The translations under genes were made by a program, and so were the position numbers. Source: Acidobacteriaceae bacterium (GTDB taxonomy: Bacteria; Acidobacteriota; Terriglobia; Terriglobales; Acidobacteriaceae). From it: a stretch of DNA of 6,986 nucleotides. The notes beneath the pieces are model-generated. The model was not told where the DNA came from, did no database searches, and saw nothing but the letters and a program-made list of their open reading frames with translations. The stretch spans positions 1-6,986 of the forward strand of contig WQYS01000120.1 in NCBI GenBank assembly GCA_009781125.1, in the 5' to 3' direction. This document shows positions 1 through 6,937 of this stretch, one piece after another (position 1 is the stretch's first letter; each line of letters opens with the position of its first letter).

Positions 1-3
1 AGA

Positions 4-1095
4 TTGGCCCTGCCCTCCAAACCCATCCTTCGCCGTGCATGCGCTCTTGCCGTTACTGCGGCGATTGGACTGATGGCGGGCTGCGGAGGAGGCCCCTCCA
101 CCACCAGCAATCGCGTCAGTACCACAACCAGCGTTCAGTTCGGCGCCTCGCCTAATCCAGCAACCGCGGGCGCTGATGTCACATTAACGGCGAGTGCATT
201 TCTCGTCGCCTCCTGCGCCCCTAAATGCCCGGGGATGATTCCCATCGGCTCCGGCACGATCACTTTTTATGATGGTTCCACTTCGCTGGGGAATGCGCAG
301 ATCGATAACGGAGTAGCTACTATGACAGTAAATACTCTGGCGGCGAACATGACCCACCAGCTTACAGCGGTTTATGCCGGCGATACAAACCACCCGGCAG
401 GCACGTCGCAGGTAGTCTCGCTGACAATCAACGGGAAGAATCTAACTTCCTGGATTGAAGTCAACCTTGGTGTATCGCCGAATCCTGCAACCCCGGGCGC
501 TGACGTCACATTGTCGGTGTATGATGTATACCTCGTATACTCCTGTATCCCTCAGTGCCCGGGGATGGTTCCCATCGGCTCCGGCACAATCACTTTTTAT
601 GATGGTTCGACTCCGCTGGGGACTGAGCAGTTCACAGGCGGAGAAGCTGCTACTATGACAGTAAATTCTCTGGCGGCAAACATGACCCACCAGATCACAG
701 CGGTTTATGCCGACAATTACGGCACTCCGGGAGGTACGTCAACTGCGGTCCAGTTGACCGTCAGCGCGGAGCCTCTGAATGCAAGCATCACTCAACTCAG
801 CGTCTCGCCGAATCCAGCAACCGTGGGCGATGATGTCACTCTGACGGCGAATGTATACCACATCATCAACCCCTGCACCCCTAAGATTCCCTGCTTGGTT
901 CCCATTGGCTCCGGCTCGGTCACTTTTTATGATGGTTCTACTTCGCTGGGGACTGCAGAGATCGCTGACGGTGTAGCCACTATGAAAGTAAATTCTCTTG
1001 AGGCGAGCATAACCCACCAGCTCACAGCGGTTTATGCCGGCGATGCAGACACCGCGGGAAGCATGTCGGACGTAGTTTCGGAGACGATCAACTGA
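4..1095 (+). CDS. Probable lipoprotein with three tandem bacterial Ig-like domains (start uncertain)
   Basis: Hypothetical surface or periplasmic lipoprotein; no enzymatic role is visible. Taking the TTG at 4 as start gives 363 residues. Residues 8-26 form a signal peptide with an RR pair and a hydrophobic stretch. They end in a lipobox-like LMAGC, which puts the lipidated Cys at residue 27, followed by a Gly/Ser/Thr linker (28-45). Three Ig-like domains follow at about 43-143, 150-253 and 260-363. Each has SPNPAT near its start, the block PIGSG..TFYDGST in the middle, and a closing THQ(L/I)TAVYA strand. Each domain also carries two nearby cysteines (71/75, 181/185, 291/297), which could form a disulfide. 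Such domains usually serve adhesion or act as spacers on the cell surface. The window begins three bases before this TTG, so the true start could lie upstream. It shares direction with the his operon but has no evident functional link to it. The ORF and repeats are clear; the function is unknown. Confidence 0.75.
   Translation: MALPSKPILRRACALAVTAAIGLMAGCGGGPSTTSNRVSTTTSVQFGASPNPATAGADVTLTASAFLVASCAPKCPGMIPIGSGTITFYDGSTSLGNAQIDNGVATMTVNTLAANMTHQLTAVYAGDTNHPAGTSQVVSLTINGKNLTSWIEVNLGVSPNPATPGADVTLSVYDVYLVYSCIPQCPGMVPIGSGTITFYDGSTPLGTEQFTGGEAATMTVNSLAANMTHQITAVYADNYGTPGGTSTAVQLTVSAEPLNASITQLSVSPNPATVGDDVTLTANVYHIINPCTPKIPCLVPIGSGSVTFYDGSTSLGTAEIADGVATMKVNSLEASITHQLTAVYAGDADTAGSMSDVVSETIN
130..1092 (+). 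repeat. Three tandem ~330-bp coding repeats (Ig-like domain units)
   Basis: The lipoprotein gene contains three direct repeats that stay in register at 330 bp in their core. The block beginning cccatcggct lies at 241, 571 and 901. Aligned by hand over 60 bases, copies 1 and 2 match at about 55 positions and copies 1 and 3 at about 53. The second conserved block, beginning atgacagtaaat, lies at 322, 655 and 982, with one codon gained in the middle copy. The segments between the blocks are much more divergent. This pattern suggests duplication of a domain-sized unit followed by divergence of loops, or continued homogenisation of the core. Confidence 0.85.
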
Positions 1096-1106
1096 GTTCG
1101 TTCAAA

Positions 1107-1135
1107 TTGACAGCCCCAGGCTCTATGGCTATCCT
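1107..1135 (+). promoter_or_regulatory. Putative sigma70-type promoter of the his operon
   Basis: A perfect TTGACA (-35) at 1107-1112 is followed after 17 bases by TATCCT (-10, four of six consensus positions) at 1130-1135. It begins only 11 bases after the lipoprotein stop codon and directly precedes the His leader. The predicted transcription start falls at about 1141-1143, which coincides with a GTG in frame with the His codons. The assignment rests on sequence match and position only. Confidence 0.55.
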
Positions 1136-1220
1136 TAATGAAGTGAACATTCGTCTGCATCACGGTCACCACCATCATCATGCGCAGAGCGTGTTGGCGG
1201 CCGTGCCTGGGACGAAATAG
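1125..1220 (+). CDS. hisL: Histidine operon leader peptide (HisL-like)
   Basis: This short ORF's translation, rather than its product, is the likely function. Read from ATG 1125 it gives 31 residues; read from the in-frame GTG at 1143 it gives 25. Both end at TAG 1218-1220. Codons 1158-1181 spell HHGHHHHH: seven His codons in eight positions, mixing CAT and CAC. The tail reads AQSVLAAVPGTK. By analogy with the enterobacterial his leader, a ribosome short of charged tRNA-His would stall in this run and change the fold of the RNA downstream. The start is unsettled. ATG 1125 has only a weak AGG upstream and lies inside the predicted promoter. GTG 1143 sits at the predicted transcription start, which would make the message leaderless. 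A chance poly-His run exactly between the promoter and terminator of a his operon is very unlikely. Confidence 0.85.
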   Translation: MAILNEVNIRLHHGHHHHHAQSVLAAVPGTK

Positions 1221-1280
1221 CACCACAACCAGGATTTCAAAAAAGGCCCGCTAACGCGCAACTCGCGAGCGGGCCTTTTT
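1161..1280 (+). promoter_or_regulatory. Histidine attenuator with mutually exclusive RNA hairpins
   Basis: Three competing pairings can be read by eye. Pairing 1:2 joins 1161-1171 (within the His codons) to 1195-1205, eleven positions with one A-C mismatch and one G-U. Pairing 2:3, the antiterminator, joins 1189-1202 to 1245-1259, with fourteen pairs including two G-U and one bulged C. Pairing 3:4 is the terminator, 1240-1252 with 1268-1280. A ribosome stalled in the His run would mask segment 1, free segment 2 to capture segment 3 and allow transcription into hisI. Efficient translation to the stop at 1218 would cover or pass segment 2 and let the terminator form. The geometry matches classical ribosome-mediated attenuation. 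Folding energies were not computed. Confidence 0.8.
1240..1280 (+). terminator. Intrinsic terminator of the his attenuator
   Basis: A perfect 13-base inverted repeat pairs 1240-1252 (AAAAAGGCCCGCT) with 1268-1280 (AGCGGGCCTTTTT). Inside it CGCG 1255-1258 can pair with CGCG 1264-1267 around a CAACT loop, leaving a two-base bulge. The stem is GC-rich and its 3' arm ends in five T. It lies 19 bases after the leader stop codon and 40 bases before hisI. That position fits regulated premature termination rather than the end of an operon, although it would also stop readthrough from the upstream lipoprotein gene. Confidence 0.88.
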
Positions 1281-1320
1281 GCTGTGCGAGTGCGCTTTAC
1301 CGAGTCACCCGAGGAGAAAT

Positions 1321-1665
1321 ATGAAAGTTGAAGACGTAAAGATCGATTTTGCCAAGATGGACGGACTGGTTCCGGGCATCGTCCAGGACGCCAGGACCGG
1401 CGAGATGCTGATGCTGGGTTTCCTGAACGAGCTCAGCTACCAGAAGACGCTGGAGTCAGGCTTTGTCACCTTCTGGAGCCGGACCCGCAACAAGCTGTGG
1501 ATGAAGGGCGAAAGCAGCGGCAACCGCCTGCGCATCCTCGAAGCCTCCACCGACTGCGACAACGACACCATCCTGTTCAAGGTCGAGGTCGAGGGCGATG
1601 GACTGGTCTGCCACGAAGGCACCGTTAGCTGCTTTACCAAGCCAATTGTGAAAGGGACGAACTGA
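1321..1665 (+). CDS. hisI: Phosphoribosyl-AMP cyclohydrolase (monofunctional HisI)
   Basis: Third step of histidine synthesis: hydrolytic opening of the adenine ring of PR-AMP to give ProFAR, in the cytoplasm. The 114-residue protein shows the family signatures in order: the [18 protein letters not shown] block (51-68), DCDND (78-82) and CHEGTVSCF (97-105). Cys79, Cys97 and Cys104 are the expected zinc ligands, and Asp78, Asp80 and Asp82 the expected magnesium ligands. ATG 1321 is chosen because GAGGAG at 1311-1316 lies just upstream. A longer reading from TTG 1279 would begin inside the terminator and is rejected. The protein stops after the cyclohydrolase domain, so the HisE pyrophosphatase domain found in HisIE fusions such as that of E. 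coli is absent. It is the first structural gene after the attenuator and overlaps hisG by one base (TGATG). Confidence 0.96.
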   Translation: MKVEDVKIDFAKMDGLVPGIVQDARTGEMLMLGFLNELSYQKTLESGFVTFWSRTRNKLWMKGESSGNRLRILEASTDCDNDTILFKVEVEGDGLVCHEGTVSCFTKPIVKGTN

Positions 1666-2546
1666 TGAGCGAGAAGAAGGTACTGAAGCTGGGAATTCCC
1701 AAGGGAAGTTTGCAGGATGCAACCATAGCTCTGTTTGAGCGCGCCGGGTGGAGGATCTTCGCCAATGGCCGCAGCTACTTCCCCGCCATCGACGACGCCG
1801 AGATCGAGTGCATGCTGGTGCGGGCACAGGAGATGGCGCGCTACGTTGCGCACGGCGCGCTCGACGCCGGGCTGACGGGCAATGATTGGGTCATGGAGAA
1901 CCAGCACGATGTCGAGTACGTCTCCAGCCTCACCTACTCCAAGCAGAGCCGCCAGAAGGTGAAGTGGGTGCTGGCCGTGCCCGAGGATTCGCCGTTCCAG
2001 AAGGCCGAAGACCTCGCCGGCAAGACTATCGCCACCGAGCTGGTCGAGTTCACCCGGCGCTACTTTGCCGGGAAGAACATTCCCGTGAACGTCGAGTTCA
2101 GCTGGGGAGCGACCGAGGTGAAGCCGCCCACGCTGGCCGACGCCATCGTCGAGGTCACCGAGACGGGAAGCTCGCTGCGCGCCAACCGCCTGCGCATCAT
2201 CGAGGTGCTGATGGAGAGCGAGACGCAGTTGATCGCCAACAAATCCGCGTGGAAGGACCAGTGGAAGCATAAGAAGATCGAAAACATCTCGCTGATGCTG
2301 AACGCGGCCATCGCCGCGCAGGGCCGCGTGGGTCTGATGCTGAACTCGCGCAAGGACTGCCTTCCTGCTGTGCTGCAGGTGCTGCCTGCGCTGAACTCGC
2401 CTACTATTTCGCAGTTGAGCGACGGCGAGTTCGTGGCGCTGAACACGATCCTCGATGAATCCGAGGTCCGTGACGTGATTCCCCGGCTGAAGGCTGCGGG
2501 CGCAACCGGTATCGTTGAGTATCCGTTGAGCAAGGTGGTCGTATGA
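1665..2546 (+). CDS. hisG: ATP phosphoribosyltransferase, long form (HisG)
   Basis: First committed step: ATP plus PRPP gives phosphoribosyl-ATP. The 293-residue length fits the long (HisG-L) class, which carries its own regulatory domain and does not need HisZ. The N-terminal [20 protein letters not shown] (10-29) and the segment [20 protein letters not shown] (157-176) are the family's substrate-binding signatures; the TETGSSL loop is the PRPP/phosphate site. Residues from about 215 to the end (GRVGLMLN... to ...[12 protein letters not shown]) match the C-terminal ACT-like domain that binds histidine for feedback inhibition. The start ATG overlaps the hisI stop by one base, and the stop overlaps the hisD start by four bases (ATGA), consistent with translational coupling. 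The family assignment is firm; feedback inhibition is inferred from the domain. Confidence 0.96.
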   Translation: MSEKKVLKLGIPKGSLQDATIALFERAGWRIFANGRSYFPAIDDAEIECMLVRAQEMARYVAHGALDAGLTGNDWVMENQHDVEYVSSLTYSKQSRQKVKWVLAVPEDSPFQKAEDLAGKTIATELVEFTRRYFAGKNIPVNVEFSWGATEVKPPTLADAIVEVTETGSSLRANRLRIIEVLMESETQLIANKSAWKDQWKHKKIENISLMLNAAIAAQGRVGLMLNSRKDCLPAVLQVLPALNSPTISQLSDGEFVALNTILDESEVRDVIPRLKAAGATGIVEYPLSKVVV

Positions 2547-3811
2547 AGCTGATCCGGACCTTTGGCCGAAGCGCTGCAAGAGCCGCCGCCAGCATCAAAG
2601 TGATCGAGCAGCGAGGCGCAGCGAACACGGCTAAAGTCGAACCCATGGTCCGCAGGATTCTCGCTGACGTGCGCAAGAGCGGCGATGCCGCTCTGCGCCG
2701 TTACGCGGAGAAGTTCGACAGACTAGGCAAAGGCGATTCGTTGCTGGTCTCGCGCGAGGAGATGCAGGCAGCGTGGCAGTCCACCGCACCGGAGTTGCAG
2801 GAAGCCATGATGCTTGCGCGGATTCACATCTACGCCTTCGCCGATGCGCAGTTGCCCGACGAGTGGATGATAAAGCCTTTCAGCGGCTATGAAGTTGGAC
2901 AGATCATTCGTCCGCTGGAGAGCGTAGGCTGCTACGTTCCTGGCGGACGCTATCCGTTGCCCTCGACCTTGCTGATGACGGCGACTCCGGCGCAAGTGGC
3001 CGGAGTCAGCCGCGTAGTTGTGTGCTCACCCAAACCTGCGCGAGAGACGCTGGCCGCCGCATGGCTGGCTGGCGTAACCGAGTTCTATCGCATCGGCGGA
3101 GCGCAAGCCGTTGCTGCGATGGCCTACGGAACCGAGACTATCGCGCGTGTGGACAAGATCGTCGGCCCCGGAAATCTATTTGTAACCGCTGCTAAAACAA
3201 TTGTTTCTTCCGAGTGTGGAATCGACATGCCCGCCGGTCCGACGGAGATCGTCGTCACCAGCGAGAAAGGCGGCGCTGCCGGAATTGCATCTGATCTGGT
3301 GGCACAGGCAGAGCATGATCCAGAAGCTCTTCCCATCATGATTACCAGCAACGAGGCGCTTGCCAAGGCGGTCCTCGCCGAGGTGAAGGTGCAGGCGGAG
3401 AATAACGCCATCGCCAAACAGTCGCTGGCCGCGCAGGGACACATATTCGTAACTAAAACTGTTACAGAAGCGCGCGAGTTGACCAATCGCCTCGCACCTG
3501 AACACCTGACCGTTGACACCATGGCCGATCTGAAGTGGGTGGAGAACGCCGGAAGCATCTTCGTCGGCGACTACTCGCCGCAGTCGATGGGCGACTACGT
3601 CTCCGGCCCGAATCACGTTCTGCCCACTGGCCGCGCGGGCCGCGTGCGCGCCGGGCTCAGCGTGATGGACTTCGTGAAGGTAATTACGGTGCAGGCGTAT
3701 ACGCGAAAGGGACTCGGGGCGATTGGCCCGCACGCGATTGCGCTGGCCGAGGCCGAAGGCTTGAAGGCTCATGCCGAGAGCGTGCGCATACGAATGGGAG
3801 CAACCCGATGA
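2543..3811 (+). CDS. hisD: Histidinol dehydrogenase (HisD)
   Basis: Last two steps of the pathway: NAD-dependent, zinc-requiring oxidation of L-histidinol through histidinal to L-histidine. The 422-residue length is normal for the family. Visible signatures are [15 protein letters not shown] (131-145), [13 protein letters not shown] (185-197), [11 protein letters not shown] (204-214), [11 protein letters not shown] (226-236) and AQAEHDP (254-260). By spacing against the E. coli enzyme, the zinc ligands are Gln255, His258, Asp351 and His410, and the catalytic Glu-His pair is Glu320-His321 in APEHL. All are present, so the enzyme should be active. The ATG overlaps the end of hisG by four bases, and the TGA overlaps the hisC start by four bases. 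Confidence 0.97.
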   Translation: MKLIRTFGRSAARAAASIKVIEQRGAANTAKVEPMVRRILADVRKSGDAALRRYAEKFDRLGKGDSLLVSREEMQAAWQSTAPELQEAMMLARIHIYAFADAQLPDEWMIKPFSGYEVGQIIRPLESVGCYVPGGRYPLPSTLLMTATPAQVAGVSRVVVCSPKPARETLAAAWLAGVTEFYRIGGAQAVAAMAYGTETIARVDKIVGPGNLFVTAAKTIVSSECGIDMPAGPTEIVVTSEKGGAAGIASDLVAQAEHDPEALPIMITSNEALAKAVLAEVKVQAENNAIAKQSLAAQGHIFVTKTVTEARELTNRLAPEHLTVDTMADLKWVENAGSIFVGDYSPQSMGDYVSGPNHVLPTGRAGRVRAGLSVMDFVKVITVQAYTRKGLGAIGPHAIALAEAEGLKAHAESVRIRMGATR

Positions 3812-4887
3812 TAGAGACGAAGACGGTGAAGCCGCGCAAGCTGGTCGAAACCATGCCCGAGTATCATCCTCCGCTCGCCGGGCGCGACGCGCTGCGGCTG
3901 GACTTCAACGAGAACACGCTGGCTCCCTCTCCGCGAGTGATGGAGCGGCTGCGGCAGATCACTGGCGAAGGGCTGACGAAGTATCCCGAGCGCGAGCCTG
4001 TGGAGCGGGTCGTTGCTGCACACTTCGGCTTGAAGCCGGACCAGGTTCTGCTGACCAACGCCGTAGACGAAGCCATCCATCTGATGTGCTGCACCTTTCT
4101 GGAGGACGGCGATGAAGCGATTATCTGCACTCCTACTTTCTTCATGTACGACGTGAACATCAGCATGTTCACTCGCGGCCTGGTGAAGGTACAGGCCGGC
4201 GCATCGCTGGAGTTTCCGTTCGAGCGCTACATGGCAGCAATCACGAACAAGACTAAGCTGATGATCGTCGCATCGCCGAACAATCCCACCGGCGCAACCA
4301 TAAGCCGCGAACAGTTGCTGGCTATCGCAAAGGCCGCGCCGCAAGCGGTGCTGCTGGTTGATGAAGCCTACTATCACTTCCACGGCGAGACGGTGATTGG
4401 CGATCTTGCGCAGGCGCCGAATATCGTTGTGGCGCGCACCTTCTCCAAGGCCTACGGACTCGCCAACCTGCGCATCGGAATGCTGGCCGGCAGCGCGGAG
4501 ATCATGAAGCATCTGCGCAAGGTGAGTTCGCCCTACAACGTGAACGGCGTGGCGCTCGACTGCCTGCAAGCGGCTATCGAAGACGACGCCTATCTGGCGT
4601 GGTATGTCGATCAGATTCACGCAGGACGCAGACGGATAATGGACGGACTCGACAAACTCGGCATCGGCTGCTTTCCCAGCGAGGCAAACTTCGTTTTAAT
4701 GAAGATTGGCCCGAAGCATAAAGATTTTGTAACCGCCATGCGCACACATGGCGTTCTGGTGCGCGATCGCTCGTCTGATCCGGGCTGCGATGGCTATGTG
4801 CGCATCACCGTCGGAGTCGAGCAGCACGTCACAAAGGGACTAGAGGCTGTCGAAGCCTCGCTGAAAGAGATTGGGTGGAAGAGATGA
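3808..4887 (+). CDS. hisC: Histidinol-phosphate aminotransferase (HisC)
   Basis: PLP-dependent class I/II aminotransferase that converts imidazole-acetol phosphate and glutamate to histidinol phosphate. The 359-residue protein shows [11 protein letters not shown] near the N-terminus (32-42), SPNNPTG (156-162), VDEAYYHF (184-191) with Asp185 expected to contact the PLP pyridine nitrogen, the Schiff-base Lys214 in [14 protein letters not shown], and Arg332 in VRITVG, the expected carboxylate-binding arginine. ATG 3808 is chosen because GGGAG at 3796-3800 is well spaced and the junction with hisD is the usual ATGA overlap. The open frame continues upstream to 3535, but only inside hisD and with a composition unlike an aminotransferase. 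HisC-family enzymes can also act on aromatic amino acids; the operon context supports the histidine role. Confidence 0.95.
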   Translation: MIETKTVKPRKLVETMPEYHPPLAGRDALRLDFNENTLAPSPRVMERLRQITGEGLTKYPEREPVERVVAAHFGLKPDQVLLTNAVDEAIHLMCCTFLEDGDEAIICTPTFFMYDVNISMFTRGLVKVQAGASLEFPFERYMAAITNKTKLMIVASPNNPTGATISREQLLAIAKAAPQAVLLVDEAYYHFHGETVIGDLAQAPNIVVARTFSKAYGLANLRIGMLAGSAEIMKHLRKVSSPYNVNGVALDCLQAAIEDDAYLAWYVDQIHAGRRRIMDGLDKLGIGCFPSEANFVLMKIGPKHKDFVTAMRTHGVLVRDRSSDPGCDGYVRITVGVEQHVTKGLEAVEASLKEIGWKR

Positions 4888-5477
4888 CAGCACGCACGGC
4901 AACTATCGAACGCAACACGACAGAAACTCAGATTGCACTGAAGCTGACGATTGACGGAGAGGGCGTCTACAAGGTTTCGACAGGGATTCGATTCTTCGAC
5001 CACATGCTGGAGCTGTTCACGCGGCACGGCGGCTTTGATCTGACGCTTACCTCTACGGGCGATCTCGATGTCGATCAGCACCACTCGGTCGAGGATATTG
5101 GCATCGCGCTGGGCGAGGCGTTCAACGAGGCGCTCGGCGACAAGAAAGGCATCCTGCGCGCCGGATACTTTGTGATGGCAATGGACGAGACGCTCGCCGT
5201 AGCCGCCGTCGATCTGAGCGGGCGCGTAGCCTGCGTGGTGGACGACAAGGTGAAGGTGCGGCAGGTAGGCGACCTGCAAAGCGAGCTGCTGCCAGACTTC
5301 TTCGACGGCTTCGCACGCGGAGCCAAGGCTAACGTACATGTAAAGACGATGTACGGGCGATCCAATCACCACAAGGTCGAGGCCATCTTCAAGGCCTTCG
5401 CACGCGCGCTGCGCGGAGCCTGCTCGCGCGACGAAAGAATGAAGGAGATACTGCCGAGTACGAAGGGTTTGCTGTGA
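4884..5477 (+). CDS. hisB: Imidazoleglycerol-phosphate dehydratase (monofunctional HisB)
   Basis: Dehydrates imidazole glycerol phosphate to imidazole-acetol phosphate. From ATG 4884 it is 197 residues, the usual size for the single-domain enzyme. The metal-binding signatures are present: FDHML (38-42), [16 protein letters not shown] (62-77), [15 protein letters not shown] (100-114) and [19 protein letters not shown] (158-176). The two HHxxE-type motifs (66-70 and 162-166) are the manganese ligands expected for catalysis. The end PSTKGLL is typical of the family. A GTG at 4875 would add three residues, but ATG 4884 gives the same four-base ATGA overlap seen elsewhere in this operon and is preferred. 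The N-terminal histidinol-phosphatase domain of the enterobacterial HisB fusion is absent, so that step needs another gene. Confidence 0.96.
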   Translation: MTARTATIERNTTETQIALKLTIDGEGVYKVSTGIRFFDHMLELFTRHGGFDLTLTSTGDLDVDQHHSVEDIGIALGEAFNEALGDKKGILRAGYFVMAMDETLAVAAVDLSGRVACVVDDKVKVRQVGDLQSELLPDFFDGFARGAKANVHVKTMYGRSNHHKVEAIFKAFARALRGACSRDERMKEILPSTKGLL

Positions 5478-6082
5478 TTGAGGTCATCGACTACAAGGCG
5501 GGAAATCTGACCAGCGTGCTGAAGGCGCTGCGGTATCTGGGCGCAGAAACACATGTTACGCAGTCGCCGGAGGATGTGCGTAAGGCAAGCAAGATTGTGC
5601 TGCCCGGAGTGGGGCACTTTCAGGCGACGCAGTTACTGGAGGACCTCGGCCTGACAGAGGCCGTGCGTGAGAGCGTGCGCAGAGGCGCGTGGTTTCTGGG
5701 GATCTGCGTTGGTCTGCAATGGCTGTTCGAGGGATCGACTGAAGCTCCATCGACCGCGGGGCTGAAGCACTTTACCGGAATGTGCGAACGGTTTCCAGCT
5801 CAGTACAACGGCGCAGAGCTGAAGTCGCCGCACGTGGGCTGGAACTCACTCGAAAGTATCTGCGGCAGTTCGAAGCTGTTGCGCGGTGTAGACGAAGGTG
5901 GGTTCGTCTATTTCACGCATTCGTGGCGCGCTCCTATTGTGGATGAAACCGTAGCTATTACAAATTATGGTGGAGCATTCACCGCCGCTGTCGAGCGCGA
6001 GAATTTGATGGGAGTTCAGTTCCATCCCGAAAAATCCGCTGCGGTCGGGATGAAGGTTTTCGGGAATTTTGTGGAGCTTTAA
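5474..6082 (+). CDS. hisH: Imidazole glycerol phosphate synthase, glutamine amidotransferase subunit (HisH)
   Basis: Class I glutamine amidotransferase that releases ammonia from glutamine and passes it to HisF. The 202-residue protein begins [14 protein letters not shown], as the family does. PGVGHF (44-49) matches the oxyanion-loop region. The catalytic triad is Cys78 in GICVGLQ, and His184 and Glu186 in [14 protein letters not shown] (146-151) corresponds to the usual YFVHSY. The start is GTG 5474: GAAGGG at 5462-5467 is correctly spaced, and the GTGA overlap with the hisB stop mirrors the other junctions. It is the only structural his gene here with a non-ATG start. It runs directly into hisF, its obligate partner. 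Confidence 0.95.
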   Translation: MIEVIDYKAGNLTSVLKALRYLGAETHVTQSPEDVRKASKIVLPGVGHFQATQLLEDLGLTEAVRESVRRGAWFLGICVGLQWLFEGSTEAPSTAGLKHFTGMCERFPAQYNGAELKSPHVGWNSLESICGSSKLLRGVDEGGFVYFTHSWRAPIVDETVAITNYGGAFTAAVERENLMGVQFHPEKSAAVGMKVFGNFVEL

Positions 6083-6861
6083 TGTTGACCAAGAGAATCA
6101 TCGCCTGCCTAGATGTGCGTGACGGGCGCGTCGTCAAGGGAGTGCAGTTCGTCGATATCATCGACGCCGGAGACCCGGCAGAGCTGGCGCATCGTCATGC
6201 CGCATCAGGTGCCGATGAGATCGTCCTGCTCGATATCACCGCTACGCACGAGGGCCGCGGAACTCTGCTCGATACCGTGAAGCGCGCGGCTGCACAGCTC
6301 TTCGTTCCCTTCACCGTGGGCGGCGGCATTCGCAGCGCGCAAGATGCAGAGGCCGTCTTCAACGCCGGTGCCGACAAGGTGAGCGTCAACTCATCCGCCA
6401 TTGCGCGGCCTGAGCTGATCGGCGAGATCGGCAACAGCTTCGGCGCACAGGCGGTCATTGTGGCCATCGATGCCCGGCGGGCAGCTGGTTCCGACGATCC
6501 CGTCCGCGACGCCGAGGTCTACGTCGCCGGCGGACGTAAGCCTACGGGCCGCAAGGTCGTCGAGTGGGCGCGCGAGGCCGAGCAGCGCGGCGCAGGCGAG
6601 ATTCTGCTGACCAGCATGGACACCGACGGCATGCGCACCGGCTTTGACTGCGAGTTGACCGCGCGCGTCAGCGAGGCGGTGCAGATTCCTGTCATCGCTT
6701 CGGGCGGAGCGGGCAGCGCCGAGCACTTCGTCGAGGTCTTTGGACGCGGCAAGGCCGACGCCGCGCTCGCCGCCAGCATCTTCCACTTCGGCGTAACCGA
6801 CTCGCGCGAGTTGAAAGCACAGTTGCAGCAGGCAGGGGTCAGCGTGCGGCTGCCGTGCTGA
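6082..6861 (+). CDS. hisF: Imidazole glycerol phosphate synthase, cyclase subunit (HisF)
   Basis: A (beta-alpha)8 barrel that uses ammonia from HisH to convert PRFAR into imidazole glycerol phosphate and AICAR. The 259 residues match the family length. Catalytic Asp11 ([13 protein letters not shown]) and Asp130 (VAIDARR) are at their canonical positions. Phosphate-binding segments are visible at VGGGIRS (79-85) and ASGGAGS (206-212), and the GGRKPTG loop at 150-156 is typical of HisF rather than HisA. The ATG overlaps the hisH TAA by one base, with GGAG at 6073-6076 as a plausible ribosome-binding site. A hisA gene often precedes hisF; here there is no room for one. This is the last his gene in the window. 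Confidence 0.96.
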   Translation: MLTKRIIACLDVRDGRVVKGVQFVDIIDAGDPAELAHRHAASGADEIVLLDITATHEGRGTLLDTVKRAAAQLFVPFTVGGGIRSAQDAEAVFNAGADKVSVNSSAIARPELIGEIGNSFGAQAVIVAIDARRAAGSDDPVRDAEVYVAGGRKPTGRKVVEWAREAEQRGAGEILLTSMDTDGMRTGFDCELTARVSEAVQIPVIASGGAGSAEHFVEVFGRGKADAALAASIFHFGVTDSRELKAQLQQAGVSVRLPC

Positions 6862-6871
6862 TGGACCTGCG

Positions 6872-6901
6872 GTGGCCCTTGAGGTTCGTCGCCACTTCAA
6901 G
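6872..6901 (+). other. Weak inverted repeats after hisF, possible operon-end structure
   Basis: Two alternative short stems exist: GTGGC 6872-6876 with GCCAC 6891-6895, and CTTGA 6878-6882 with TCAAG 6897-6901. Neither is followed by a T-run, so this is not a convincing intrinsic terminator. It is noted because no better candidate for the end of the operon lies in the window. Confidence 0.2.
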
Positions 6902-6913
6902 CTAAATGCGGGG

Positions 6914-6937
6914 GTCCTTCGCTTCGCTCAGGATGAC
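6914..6937 (+). repeat. Short palindromic intergenic element
   Basis: The stretch from GTCCTT to GGATGAC contains TCCT (6915-6918) and AGGA (6930-6933) as an inverted repeat, flanked by GTC and GAC. Between them lies a doubled TTCGC (6919-6928). It resembles the tccttcg...ctcaggatgac type of dispersed intergenic element that I recall from many bacterial genomes, but copy number cannot be judged from one window. Confidence 0.4.

Noticed and set aside
1158..1181. Poly-His run as a vector His-tag or assembly artefact
   Set aside because: The run is interrupted by Gly, mixes CAT and CAC, and sits in frame before a terminator that precedes hisI, with matching antiterminator pairing. Biological attenuation explains it better.
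1032..1226. 64-codon - strand ORF across the regulatory region
   Set aside because: It has no motif or visible ribosome-binding site and is opposite the leader, promoter and end of the lipoprotein gene.
1279..1320. Longer HisI starting at TTG 1279
   Set aside because: That start falls in the T-run of the terminator. ATG 1321 has GAGGAG upstream and matches the normal HisI N-terminus.
1221..1320. T-box or histidine-binding riboswitch upstream of hisI
   Set aside because: I see no T-box antiterminator motif or specifier-loop layout. The His-codon leader with competing hairpins already explains the terminator.
1437..2579. 380-codon open frame on the - strand
   Set aside because: It lies antisense across hisI and hisG, which have clear family motifs and ribosome-binding sites. 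It has no recognisable domain and is an expected shadow of GC-rich coding sequence.
3535..3807. N-terminal extension of HisC upstream of 3808
   Set aside because: The extension lies wholly inside hisD in another frame and is rich in Arg/Gly. ATG 3808 has a good ribosome-binding site and gives the normal HisC length.
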